A stretch of 64,000 nucleotides of DNA, from positions 2,938,001 to 3,002,000 of the forward strand of contig NZ_AP024233.1 in NCBI RefSeq assembly GCF_025998535.1, written 5' to 3'. The notes beneath the pieces are model-generated. The model was given only the letters and a program-made list of their open reading frames with translations. It did no database searches and was not told where the DNA came from. The translations under genes and the position numbers were made by a program. Below are positions 34,677 to 42,959 of the stretch, piece by piece (positions within the stretch are counted from its first letter, which is position 1; every line of letters begins with the position of its first letter). Source of the stretch: Desulfolithobacter dissulfuricans (lineage in GTDB: Bacteria; Desulfobacterota; Desulfobulbia; Desulfobulbales; Desulfobulbaceae).

Positions 34677-35600
34677 CTACTCCACAGCATGTTCGCCGGA
34701 CTCTGCCGGCGCAGTGGGCTGCACCGTCTGATCCTCGGCGGGTGACGATTTGCTCTCACCCGGATGCAGCATCTTTGGCATGTAGAACTTGGTGTAGTTC
34801 TTGATCATGCCGACAACTTCGGTACTGGTGATGGAGTCAATGCGCTCCTTGGGATAGCCCAGGGCGGCAAGGGGCAGCAGCGGATTGTCCTTACGGTGAC
34901 ACTCCTCACACATAATCGGCTTCTTGCTGATATCCTTATGAATAATCTTTTTAGCCTTGGACTTCTGCCCCTCACTGAGGCTTCTTTCCATTTTCCGATA
35001 CTCGTTGACAAAATCGATCTTGTCCTGGGAATCGATCCGGACAAGGACCCCGTCCTCACGGACAAAGGGGATGATCTTGGCTCCGTAGGTGCCGGGATGG
35101 GCGCCGGTGACCGGGCTGTCGACGATCTCGCCGGTCACCCGGTCGTACCATTTGTAGATTCCGGTGGCCTGCTCGGGCGAGGGCTTGACATGACAGGTCT
35201 GGCAGCCGACGAAAAATGCGTGCATGTTCAGAAAGGCCCGGATGTCCTTGACCGCGTCATGGGGCATGTCGCCATGGCAGGAACTGCAGTAGGAGTACCT
35301 GTCCGGGGCGATATCCAGCCCGATGTGGTGAAAATGGCCCTCGATGTACTGCTGCTCCAGGACCCGGTATCCCAGGTAGTTCTTGACCCGTTTCTCGCTT
35401 TTCAGAATTATCTGCTCAAAGGTGTTCTTATCCTTCTTTTTCTCTCCCTTATGGGTCTGGGCCTCCTCGCCGCTCTTGCGCGAGTGGTATTCATGGATGA
35501 GATGGGCAAAGGTCAGGTTCCATATCAGGACCATGAAGAAAACCACCAGTCCCATGAAGGCGATGATGTAGAGCTTGGTGAGAAAACATTTCAGTTTCAT
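34677..35600 (-). CDS. Membrane-anchored triheme c-type cytochrome
   Basis: A 307-residue protein with one N-terminal transmembrane anchor (IIAFMGLVVFFMVLIWNLTF), a charged linker and three motifs: CSSCH (about residue 105), CQTCH (135) and CEECH (230). Conserved His-rich stretches (EGHFHHIGLDI) may supply distal ligands. The C-terminus is low-complexity. The start overlaps the stop of the cytochrome b gene (4 bp), so the two are made together. It is inferred to accept electrons from the cytochrome b subunit at the periplasmic face. It resembles NapC/NrfH-type proteins in layout only, not clearly in sequence. Confidence 0.82.
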   Translation of the reverse strand: MKLKCFLTKLYIIAFMGLVVFFMVLIWNLTFAHLIHEYHSRKSGEEAQTHKGEKKKDKNTFEQIILKSEKRVKNYLGYRVLEQQYIEGHFHHIGLDIAPDRYSYCSSCHGDMPHDAVKDIRAFLNMHAFFVGCQTCHVKPSPEQATGIYKWYDRVTGEIVDSPVTGAHPGTYGAKIIPFVREDGVLVRIDSQDKIDFVNEYRKMERSLSEGQKSKAKKIIHKDISKKPIMCEECHRKDNPLLPLAALGYPKERIDSITSTEVVGMIKNYTKFYMPKMLHPGESKSSPAEDQTVQPTAPAESGEHAVE

Positions 35601-36502
35601 GCCGCAGTCCCTCCCTGCTGGATCTTGTTTTCTGCCTGTGGACCATCTTCGGCGGAGGCCTGGAGGCCGCCATCTCCGTCATCCGAATCACAGGGCGAGC
35701 TGTGTCCGCCATGGGGGGGTAGAATCTCGTCCTCCAGCCCCATTTCCTTCATGACCCGGACATAATGCTCGTAATGCTCCTCCCGCATCAGTTCCTCCGG
35801 CAGGTACCCGGTGATGAACACCGTGCCCATGGGAAAGACAGAAGTGGAAAAATGCACGTTGTACCAATGCCATATGAAAAGGAACAGCGCTGCGAGCAGG
35901 GCCTCGTCGCTGTGGGCGATGAAACAGAGGTTAATGGCGTCACCAGGGATCACCTGGGTGAAAAACTCCTTGTTCCAGATGATGATTCCGGTGATGCCGA
36001 TGACGAAAATACCCCAGAACGGTGCCCAGTAATCGAACTTTTCCTTCCAGGTGTATTCGTCTCCGGCCGGGCGCTCGTTGGTGAAAAACAGCAGGTACTT
36101 GATCAGCCCCGCTATATCCCTGGCATCCTTCATGTTGGGCACCATGGGCAGCCTGAGCAGGACCCGGACCACGTTGCCAAACGTCAGCTTGCCCTCCCGC
36201 TTGAGCGGCAACAGATGGTTATGGTAGATGGTGGTTATCAGCCAGTACACGTGGTAGACAAAGAGAACCAGCATGATGGCGCCGGTAATTTTATGGACCA
36301 TGGGAGCGACATCGATTCCGCCGAACATGGCGTACAGGTACGGAGCCCAGGGCTTGCCGCTGAACTTGAGAGGCATGCCGGTGAGCACCAGAATGATGAC
36401 CGTTGCCGCCAGGATGATGTGCTGGATGCGCTGGTTGAGGTTGAAGCGGTAAAAGTACTTCTTGCCGTTGACTATCTTGATCGGTGGATACTTTTCAGAC
36501 AT
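35597..36502 (-). CDS. Cytochrome b (Ni-hydrogenase/formate dehydrogenase gamma-type) membrane subunit
   Basis: A 301-residue membrane protein with four to five transmembrane helices, starting RFNLNQRIQHIILAATVIILVLTG, the typical opening of b561/FdnI-like subunits. Candidate heme b ligands are His in RIQHII, PMVHKITG, FVYHVYW and FIWHWYNVHF. The last 60 residues are acidic and low-complexity. It lies 5 bp after the octaheme gene and overlaps the triheme gene. In the context of three c-type cytochromes it should be the menaquinol-oxidising subunit of a Cbc-like complex passing electrons to the periplasm. Confidence 0.85.
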   Translation of the reverse strand: MSEKYPPIKIVNGKKYFYRFNLNQRIQHIILAATVIILVLTGMPLKFSGKPWAPYLYAMFGGIDVAPMVHKITGAIMLVLFVYHVYWLITTIYHNHLLPLKREGKLTFGNVVRVLLRLPMVPNMKDARDIAGLIKYLLFFTNERPAGDEYTWKEKFDYWAPFWGIFVIGITGIIIWNKEFFTQVIPGDAINLCFIAHSDEALLAALFLFIWHWYNVHFSTSVFPMGTVFITGYLPEELMREEHYEHYVRVMKEMGLEDEILPPHGGHSSPCDSDDGDGGLQASAEDGPQAENKIQQGGTAA

Positions 36503-36507
36503 GATCG

Positions 36508-37563
36508 TTATTTCCTCCTACGCATGATGGTGGCATTGGGGAACAGTCTGCGCAACAGGTCGAGGAACATGATTCCCATCAGGGGCAGCAGAGTGCCGCC
36601 GGTGAGAATGATGAAGAAGGTGGTGAACCAGTAGATCACCGGACTCTGTTCCTTGCTGTACTCGGCATGGACCTTGTAGTTGGCAAACTTCACCGATGCG
36701 CCGGGATGACAGTCCACGGAATTGCAGATATTGCCACGGTTTGCCGGATAGGTGGAGGACCTGGGATCATCGTTGCCATACATCTGGTGGACCGACTTGC
36801 CCTTGACCACGTGGCAGTCGAGACAGTCGGGCACACTTTCATCGAGCAGGTTGGCCGCCTTGCCGTGAAAAGTTTCACTGTAGGAATAGCCGGCCTTGGT
36901 CTTGAGGTTGTGACGGGCGACCAGTTCCGGATCGTCATGACATTTTCCGCAGGCCTGGGCGATGTTGAGCGGACTGCGGCTCTTGTGCATCCTGGTTGTT
37001 ATGTGATTGTAGAACCGGAATATGAAATCTTCTTTTTTGTGACATACCCGGCAGCGGCCCATGGCGTCTTCGGCGATTCCGGGCCGTACCTTCTTGACAA
37101 AGGCCAGCGGCCGAAACAGCGGGTTGTCATGACAGTCTTTGCATGAGGGCATGTCTTCACTGAATTGTTTCGGCCTGCCCTTTTCGTCAATCTTGGAGTG
37201 GACACTGTTATTGAGAAATTTTTCCACCTCCTTATGGGAAAATTTCTGCTCACTGGTGGGTTCGACGATGTGGCATTCGGTCAGACAGTCCACCGGCTTG
37301 GCCGGATCGTGTGGAATCTTGGTTATATCTGTGTGACACCCCTCACACTTGACCTTGGAGTGCACGCTCTTGTTGAAGATATCCTCGTTGACGAACATCA
37401 GCTTCATGCGACCGGCTTCGTCAACCCGGCTCAAGCCTGGATACTTGTGACACAAGAGACAGTTGCCCATATCCGCTGCCTGTACCTCCCAATCCAGACA
37501 GCATGAGACAACCAGTGCTACCACCGCAGCCAGTAATGACCGGGAAATAGTTGTAAATGTCAT
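36508..37563 (-). CDS. Tail-anchored octaheme c-type cytochrome
   Basis: A 351-residue protein with a signal peptide (ending EVQA) and a C-terminal transmembrane helix (IYWFTTFFIILTGGTLLPLM) followed by a basic tail (RRLFPN...RRRK). Eight heme motifs: CLLCH, CEGCH, CLTECH (CX3CH), CKDCH, CRVCH, CGKCH, CLDCH and CNSVDCH (CX4CH). The repeated SVHSK/FHGKA segments are typical of quinol-dehydrogenase partner cytochromes. It is encoded directly upstream of the cytochrome b gene, so it is probably the periplasmic electron acceptor of that complex. Confidence 0.87.
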   Translation of the reverse strand: MTFTTISRSLLAAVVALVVSCCLDWEVQAADMGNCLLCHKYPGLSRVDEAGRMKLMFVNEDIFNKSVHSKVKCEGCHTDITKIPHDPAKPVDCLTECHIVEPTSEQKFSHKEVEKFLNNSVHSKIDEKGRPKQFSEDMPSCKDCHDNPLFRPLAFVKKVRPGIAEDAMGRCRVCHKKEDFIFRFYNHITTRMHKSRSPLNIAQACGKCHDDPELVARHNLKTKAGYSYSETFHGKAANLLDESVPDCLDCHVVKGKSVHQMYGNDDPRSSTYPANRGNICNSVDCHPGASVKFANYKVHAEYSKEQSPVIYWFTTFFIILTGGTLLPLMGIMFLDLLRRLFPNATIMRRRK

Positions 37564-37576
37564 AGCCTCCCCTTCC

Positions 37577-38508
37577 TTAGTTGTTACTGTGACATGCCAA
37601 ACATATCTTGTCGGCCACCCTCGGCAGCCTGAGCCTGGCGCGTTCTCCCGCCCCTGCGGAAGCCGTTCTCTGTGACGGTATCACCCCCTTTTCATGTGGA
37701 TTATGACAGGTTATGCAGGTTACCTTGCCGGAACTGTCCAGCGGCATGACGATGCCGAACTTCCGTTCGGCCCAGCGCATGGACCGCATAATTTTCCTGG
37801 TGGGTTTCTTGAGATGATTGGCGTTGATGGGGTGCTGCCTGGTCTGCTTGTAATGGCACCGGTAACAGACCACGTCAAGGTTGCCGATCAGGGAGACAAC
37901 CTCATCGTCGGGCCGCCGTTTCTTCAGGGTTGCATGCTGGACGTCGGGCACGCTCTGATGGCAGTAGAGACATTTTTCCTCCTTGATCCGTCCCTGTTCG
38001 TCGAGCTGGTTGTGAGGATCGAGCATCCGGTATTTGCGTTCGTCGTGGCACTGGTAGCAGATGGCCGTCCGGGACAGATAAGGATTGATGCGGAGGAAGG
38101 CCCGGTTGGTGCGGGCCAGGGTTTCATCGTCGCGACACTGAAGCCGCAGGTCATGGCAGGTCTTGCAGGTGATTCTGCCGTCCGTGAGGGGGTACTGGGG
38201 GGGATCTTGGCTTTCTTTTCCGGGCTCAGGGTGACACCCACCGGATGGGTGTAGGTGTCGGGCGTATAGCCGTGACAGCGGCAGGTCTGGGTAAAGTCGG
38301 CAAACCTTAACAACGGTTTCTTCCCTTTATCTTGAATGTCCAGATGACATTCAGTGCAGTAATACCGGTTAAAGTGGATGTTGGTCGACGTGGTTACCTG
38401 AGGGTTGACAAAGTGCAGATCTACGGCGGGTTTCTTTCCCGCCTGAACGGAAGAGTTAAGAAATGGAACAACTGAGAATATGCAGATAACAACCAGAATA
38501 CGCGTCAC
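37577..38508 (-). pseudogene. Heptaheme c-type cytochrome, frameshifted
   Basis: The first frame starts at GTG 38508 (GAAGG just upstream; TTG 38520 also possible), with a signal peptide ending SSVQA. It has CTECH and an unusual TCRCHG, then loses frame at KKAKIPP. The shifted frame reads QYPLTDGRITCKTCH and adds CYQCH, CLYCH, CYRCH, CITCH and CLACH, ending CHSNN. One base missing in the seven-G run at 38197-38203 explains it. The repaired length is about 310 residues with seven CXXCH plus one CXCH. It is the first gene of the minus-strand set and is followed by the octaheme gene 13 bp later. Confidence 0.85.
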
Positions 38509-38870
38509 GTATACCTTCAAGGCAATAGTTTAACTGAAATTTGTGGTACATCTGCTTACTGTTAATATACGTTTTTCTCAGATTCAAAAAAGAGCCTTTT
38601 CCCTAAAATGACCGTTCAAAAAGCCTGATTCTTTTATGGGATATCCCTATTCAAATCTCAACAGTTACTTGCATATACACAAATTGCTGCAAAACATGCT
38701 ATTCTCACTTAAGATATATGAATTACATACTGAAGAGCAGTACCACAACAATAGATAATCCATTGGACCAGAGAGAAGCCGGGCGCAGGGAGATACAAAT
38801 GCAGCAGAAGAGAAAAACAAGAAACCCGGTGGAGTGGAGAAATGGGGAGAGAAACAGGGAGTATACAACG
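38509..38870. other. AT-rich intergenic region upstream of the minus-strand cytochrome set
   Basis: About 360 bp without a supported gene. Markedly AT-richer than its surroundings between about 38520 and 38760. It must contain the promoter of the operon starting at 38508 (a TATATT lies near 38570 on the minus strand, without a good -35). Confidence 0.5.
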
Positions 38871-38905
38871 AAAACAGCCCCTTGACCTGAACGATCAAGG
38901 GGCTG
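38871..38905 (-). terminator. Intrinsic terminator of the tRNA-Arg gene
   Basis: On the minus strand CAGCCCCTTGA (38905-38895) pairs perfectly with TCAAGGGGCTG (38885-38875), 9-nt loop, followed by TTTT (38874-38871). It starts 7 bp after the CCA end of the tRNA. Confidence 0.88.
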
Positions 38906-38912
38906 ATATTTC

Positions 38913-38989
38913 TGGCGCGCCAGGGAGGATTCGAACCCCCGACCTACGGATTCGTAGTCCGGCACTCTATCCAGCTGAGCTACTGGCGC
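38913..38989 (-). tRNA. tRNA-Arg (anticodon ACG)
   Basis: The 77-nt cloverleaf is complete on the minus strand. It has acceptor GCGCCAG/CTGGCGC with encoded CCA, D arm with AGCTGGATA, anticodon loop CTACGAA giving ACG, a 5-nt variable loop, and a T arm with TTCGAAT. The ACG anticodon (I34 after editing) reads CGU, CGC and CGA. It is a single tRNA gene with its own promoter and terminator, at the right edge of the cytochrome island. Confidence 0.95.
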
Positions 38990-39003
38990 ATGTAACGCGG
39001 GCG

Positions 39004-39032
39004 ACTATACCCTAACTTGAGACGGAGTACAA
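39004..39032 (-). promoter_or_regulatory. Probable sigma-70 promoter of tRNA-Arg
   Basis: On the minus strand TTGTAC (39032-39027), a 17-bp spacer and TATAGT (39009-39004) stand 14 bp before the mature 5' end at 38989, as expected for a tRNA promoter. Confidence 0.55.
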
Positions 39033-39081
39033 GATATTTTTGTCGGGCTTCTATCCCGGTACCTTCCAACGCCTGCAGAGA

Positions 39082-41268
39082 TCAGACCGAGAGAAACTCC
39101 AGCTGGTTGTCACCGGGCTTCATCTCCGGCCTGGGGATGATATCGATGGTGGCCTGGTGACGGTTCTCAAGCTCGGCCAGTTCGGTCCGTTTCTTGTTAA
39201 GCAGATACTGGGCCACTTCCAGAGGGAGCCTGGCCTCCACCCGGTTCACCTTTTTGCGGCTGATGCCGGTCTGGATGCGACGCAGGTAGTAGAGGGCCAG
39301 GGTTTCCACCGAGCGGATGACCCCGCGACCCTGGCAGTACTCACAGCGCCGATAACTGCCTTTCTCGATGGGCGCGCCCATTTTCTGGCGGGATATCTGC
39401 ATCAGGCCAAAGCGGGAGATGCGGCTGACATCCACTTTGGCCTTGTCCCGTTTCATGGCCGCCTTGACCTGTTTCTCCACCTCGCGAATATGCTTTTTGT
39501 TGCGCATATCGATGAAGTCCACCACGATCAGGCCGCCCAGGTCGCGCAGCCGCAGCTGGCGGGCCAGCTCATCGGCCGCCTCCATGTTGGCCAGGAAGAT
39601 GGTCTCGTCAAAATCACCATTTTTCGAGGTCCGGCCGGAGTTGACGTCAATGGCCACCAGTGCTTCGGTGGGATTGATGACAATGGAACCTCCCGAGGGA
39701 AGCGGCACCTGCGGCTGGTAGATGGACTCGATCTGCTCTTCGACGTTGTGCTGGTTGAAGATGGGCTTGGCCCCCCGGTGCAGCCGTATCCTGACCTGGC
39801 GCTGCTTGGCCGGAAGCAGCTCGACGAACTTCTGGACCTGGTCGAAGGAGTCCTGGGTATCGACCAGGATCTCCTGGATCTCGGGCACGAAGTGGTCGCG
39901 CAGGAAGCGAACCACTATATCCTGGTCTTCGTAGATCAGGGCCGGGGCCTCCATGGTCTGGCCCCTTCTCTTGATTTCCTTCCACAGACGAAGCAGGTAG
40001 CGCAGGTCCTGCTGGAGAGCGGTCTTGGTGATATCGGCACTGGCGGTACGAACTATGAACCCGATCCCTTCGGGAATGTTGAAGGACGACATCATGTCCC
40101 GCAGCTGGGCCCGCCTCTCTTCCCCGGCGATCTTCCGGGAGATGCCCGAGGAGTCGCTTCCCGGCATGAGAACGAGATAGCGACCGGGCAGGGAGAGATA
40201 GGTGGTCATGTTGGCCCCCTTATTGCCGGTGACCTCTTTCACCACCTGGACCAGGACCTCCTGGCCCCGCTTGACCACGTTTTCGATCTTGAGCTTTTTC
40301 CACTGCTTCTTGGCGATCAGTTCCCGGCTGCGTTCGTCCACATCCTCCTTGTAGTATTCAGGATGGATATCGGAGAAGGGCAGGAAGCCGTTGCGGCCGG
40401 TGCCGATGTCGACAAAGGCGGCCTGGAGGTTGGCTTCCACCGAGACGATTCGCCCCTTATAGATATTATTCTTGGTCCGTTCCCGGACCACGGTGTTGAC
40501 GTGGAAGGACTGCAGGCGGCCGTTTTCCACCAGGGCGATACGGCACTCTTCCGGTTCTTCGGCGTTGATGAGCAGCTTGGTGACGATCTTCTCCTCATCT
40601 TTACCCGAAGCGGTTTCCCGGGCCGGCTCCTGGCTGCGCTGCTGTTTCTGCCGCGAACCTGCGCTGGACGATTTGCGCCCGCCACGTTTTTTCTCGCTTC
40701 CGCTTTCTCCGCCACCGCTCTCTTCCGAGTCGGCCTGGGCCGGCTGTTCTTCCGCTGGCTTTGCCTCTTCGTTCTTTTTCCGCGAGCGGCCCCGGCGACC
40801 GGAGCTCCTGGAGCGGGTGCGACCTTTCCTGGCGGTCGGTTCCTCCTCGACGGCACCGTCCCGGGCCGCTGACTCCACCGGCTCGGCGGAGGGCGTGTCG
40901 CCGGTCACAGCTGCCTCGTCCGCCTCGTCTAGCTTGTCCCTGGCTGACTCGCCGCTTTTGCGCGACTCTGATTTACGAGCAGAACGGCTACGGCCGCGGC
41001 CCTTTTTTCTGCTCCCGCCGCCAGCAGTCCCGGTGGCCGGGGTCTCGGCTCCAGCCTGTTCCTCCTGGCCATCGCTCGTTTCAGGCTGTTCTTTCGCTTC
41101 GCTGGCCTCTTTCACTTCTGCAGCTTCACTCTCGCCACTCTGCTGCTCTTCCTCTGCCTGTTTCTTGCCGGCCAGCAGGTCTTTTGCACTCTTCCACCAG
41201 GCACCGGTGGTCACTTTGCGAATCTTCGGTTCCCTGGAACCTGTGGTCTTCTTTTTTTCCTCTGTCAT
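39082..41268 (-). CDS. rng: Ribonuclease E/G family protein with long N-terminal extension
   Basis: A 728-residue protein; ATG 41268 is preferred (AGGGA upstream). Residues 1 to about 225 are low-complexity, rich in Glu, Lys, Arg and Ser (SRKKGRGRSRS, SRSSGRRGRSRKK). The conserved catalytic part follows: S1 domain (NNIYKGRIVSV, near 265), the RNase H-like/DNase I-like core with the Mg-binding IDVNSGR (near 541) and VVDFIDM, and the Zn-link CEYCQGRG (near 645). It cleaves single-stranded RNA 5'-end dependently in mRNA decay and rRNA processing. In E. coli the disordered scaffold is C-terminal; here it is N-terminal. Confidence 0.93.
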   Translation of the reverse strand: MTEEKKKTTGSREPKIRKVTTGAWWKSAKDLLAGKKQAEEEQQSGESEAAEVKEASEAKEQPETSDGQEEQAGAETPATGTAGGGSRKKGRGRSRSARKSESRKSGESARDKLDEADEAAVTGDTPSAEPVESAARDGAVEEEPTARKGRTRSRSSGRRGRSRKKNEEAKPAEEQPAQADSEESGGGESGSEKKRGGRKSSSAGSRQKQQRSQEPARETASGKDEEKIVTKLLINAEEPEECRIALVENGRLQSFHVNTVVRERTKNNIYKGRIVSVEANLQAAFVDIGTGRNGFLPFSDIHPEYYKEDVDERSRELIAKKQWKKLKIENVVKRGQEVLVQVVKEVTGNKGANMTTYLSLPGRYLVLMPGSDSSGISRKIAGEERRAQLRDMMSSFNIPEGIGFIVRTASADITKTALQQDLRYLLRLWKEIKRRGQTMEAPALIYEDQDIVVRFLRDHFVPEIQEILVDTQDSFDQVQKFVELLPAKQRQVRIRLHRGAKPIFNQHNVEEQIESIYQPQVPLPSGGSIVINPTEALVAIDVNSGRTSKNGDFDETIFLANMEAADELARQLRLRDLGGLIVVDFIDMRNKKHIREVEKQVKAAMKRDKAKVDVSRISRFGLMQISRQKMGAPIEKGSYRRCEYCQGRGVIRSVETLALYYLRRIQTGISRKKVNRVEARLPLEVAQYLLNKKRTELAELENRHQATIDIIPRPEMKPGDNQLEFLSV

Positions 41269-41484
41269 ACAGTTTTCCCTGATAAAATCTCTCGGGTCTC
41301 CCGGCGGCTGCCATGAAAAACAAGAAACCGTCCCTCCGCGATCATCGACGGGCAAAAAACCATGCACCTGACAGCTTCAGCCGGGTCGGCCTGGAAACAC
41401 AACACATGGGCCGGCGGTGAAGCTCCTTGCCCGATGACAGCGGACAGACATCTGTTTTTCTGCAGTGAGCCTGGGAAACACCCT

Positions 41485-42474
41485 TTATAAACGAGCAGCC
41501 GTACTGGAGCCGGATCCCTGATAATAAAGCCTGTCACCATAGGGACGCAGCTGCAGCCGCCCCGACCGGACAAGCGGCTCCAGAAGATGCTCAACCTTTT
41601 TCGGACCTCCAATATTGAAGTTCGAATCTATATCGTCGGCCGTGCAAGGCCGACGGTGTACCATCTGCACGATTTCCTCGACCACATCTTCGGTCGGGGA
41701 ACCATGACTTTGTTTCCGTACTTTTTTTGCCCGTCCCTGCCGGGCCAGCAGCTCGACTTCGGGATTGCCGGGTTCGGCACCAAAACGCGCCGCGATCTCC
41801 TGCAACCGCTCCGGGGCAACCGGGCGGGCAAAGAACTCCAGGGGCGGCCTGGCAACGGTGTTGAGCTGGATGCGCTCCAGGCGCATGCGCCTGGTTACCC
41901 GGCACAGGGCCTCTATGTCCTCATCCGAATCATTGATTCCCCGGACCAGCAGAATTTCCAGCCACAGACGACCGTGGAATTCATGGGAGAATGTGACCAG
42001 TCCCTCGATGATCTTCTCCAGATCAAGACAGCTGGCCGGCCGGTTTATACGGCGGAAGCTGGCGGGACGGGCCGCATCCAGCGACGGAATAACTATATCG
42101 GCCAGGGCCATCTCGCGGCGGACCTGCGGATCATGGAGGGTGGAACCATTGGTCAGCACGGCAACCGGTTTCTCTGCAACCTCCTTGAGATGGGCAACAA
42201 TTCTGCCAAACCCGGAGTGCAGAGTAGGCTCGCCGCTGGCGGTCACTGTCATCACATCAATTGCCGCCAGCTCCTCCGGGTTACGGCAATAACTGTCGAT
42301 CTCGGCCAGGATTTTCTCTGTGGGTACATACTCGGCCCGCTCGCAGGTCAACTTGCGGGTCGGACCTACTTCACAGTATATGCAGTCGTAATTGCATACT
42401 TTTTCTGAAAGAAGATCTATCCCGAGGGACATGCCCAGACGTCTGGAATTCACCGGGCCAAAGATGTGATCCAT
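41485..42474 (-). CDS. Radical SAM protein (COG0731-like)
   Basis: A 329-residue protein with the radical SAM cluster CNYDCIYC near residue 28 and the fold's GEPTL motif (TASGEPTLHSGFG). The opening FGPVNSRRLGMSLGIDLL is typical of the COG0731 group, which also includes wyosine-synthesis-like enzymes. The C-terminus (residues about 240-329) looks like a small winged-helix domain (VHRRPCTADDIDSNFN, VEHLLEPLVRSGRLQLR). The reaction is unknown. It is a single gene on the minus strand, divergent from lptD. Confidence 0.85.
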   Translation of the reverse strand: MDHIFGPVNSRRLGMSLGIDLLSEKVCNYDCIYCEVGPTRKLTCERAEYVPTEKILAEIDSYCRNPEELAAIDVMTVTASGEPTLHSGFGRIVAHLKEVAEKPVAVLTNGSTLHDPQVRREMALADIVIPSLDAARPASFRRINRPASCLDLEKIIEGLVTFSHEFHGRLWLEILLVRGINDSDEDIEALCRVTRRMRLERIQLNTVARPPLEFFARPVAPERLQEIAARFGAEPGNPEVELLARQGRAKKVRKQSHGSPTEDVVEEIVQMVHRRPCTADDIDSNFNIGGPKKVEHLLEPLVRSGRLQLRPYGDRLYYQGSGSSTAARL

Positions 42475-42959
42475 AGGAGAAATGCTGAAATTAGTACCGG
42501 CGGCAGACCGTTTTTCGGAGACGGCCTGACAAGAATTGAAAAATCAAGACATTAAGAAATATATAATCGTTCTGTTTCATAAACTAAAACCGACCGGGCC
42601 GCAAGTCAAATCTAAGACCCGGACCGGGCGATTCTCATTCCATCCCCGGGCCGGGGAGCCGGTTGTTTTCCTGCAGTTCTACCCAGATGACACGGTCGTG
42701 CCCCGGGATAACATCGGACAGACAGGGCACAGGTCGGCCGGGACCGCCCCACGGGGCCTGCCCCATCTGATGGAGATACATAGCAAAACCATTCCCGGAC
42801 AGCTCGCCTGGAGCCCTTTGCCCGGGTGCGTCAGCCCCCCTTAAGCGATGAGTTTTACCTTGACACAAACTGGCTCTACGCGTACATTCCAACCATCTGA
42901 GCTGTCAGGCATTTCCTTTCTATTTCCGCTACTTCAGCCCACTCAAGGAGCAGGTCGAG
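42475..42959. other. Divergent intergenic region between the radical SAM gene and lptD
   Basis: About 485 bp. A 102-codon TTG-started frame (42536-42844) has no family features or SD and is not called. The region carries a good promoter for lptD at 42860-42888 and nothing else recognisable. Confidence 0.5.
42860..42888 (+). promoter_or_regulatory. Sigma-70 promoter of the lptD operon
   Basis: TTGACA (42860-42865), an exact 17-bp spacer and TACATT (42883-42888) form a near-consensus promoter, about 65 bp upstream of the lptD start codon. Confidence 0.65.

Noticed and set aside
37577-38026. Independent tetraheme gene starting at 38026
   Set aside because: The frame continues upstream in the same sense through CKTCH and CYQCH and joins the N-terminal part by one base at 38197-38203.
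39040-40872. 610-codon open frame antisense to the RNase E/G gene
   Set aside because: Shadow frame; the minus-strand product has all catalytic motifs.
42536-42844. 102-codon TTG-started frame upstream of lptD
   Set aside because: No SD, no domain, Pro/Arg-rich composition typical of non-coding GC-rich DNA.
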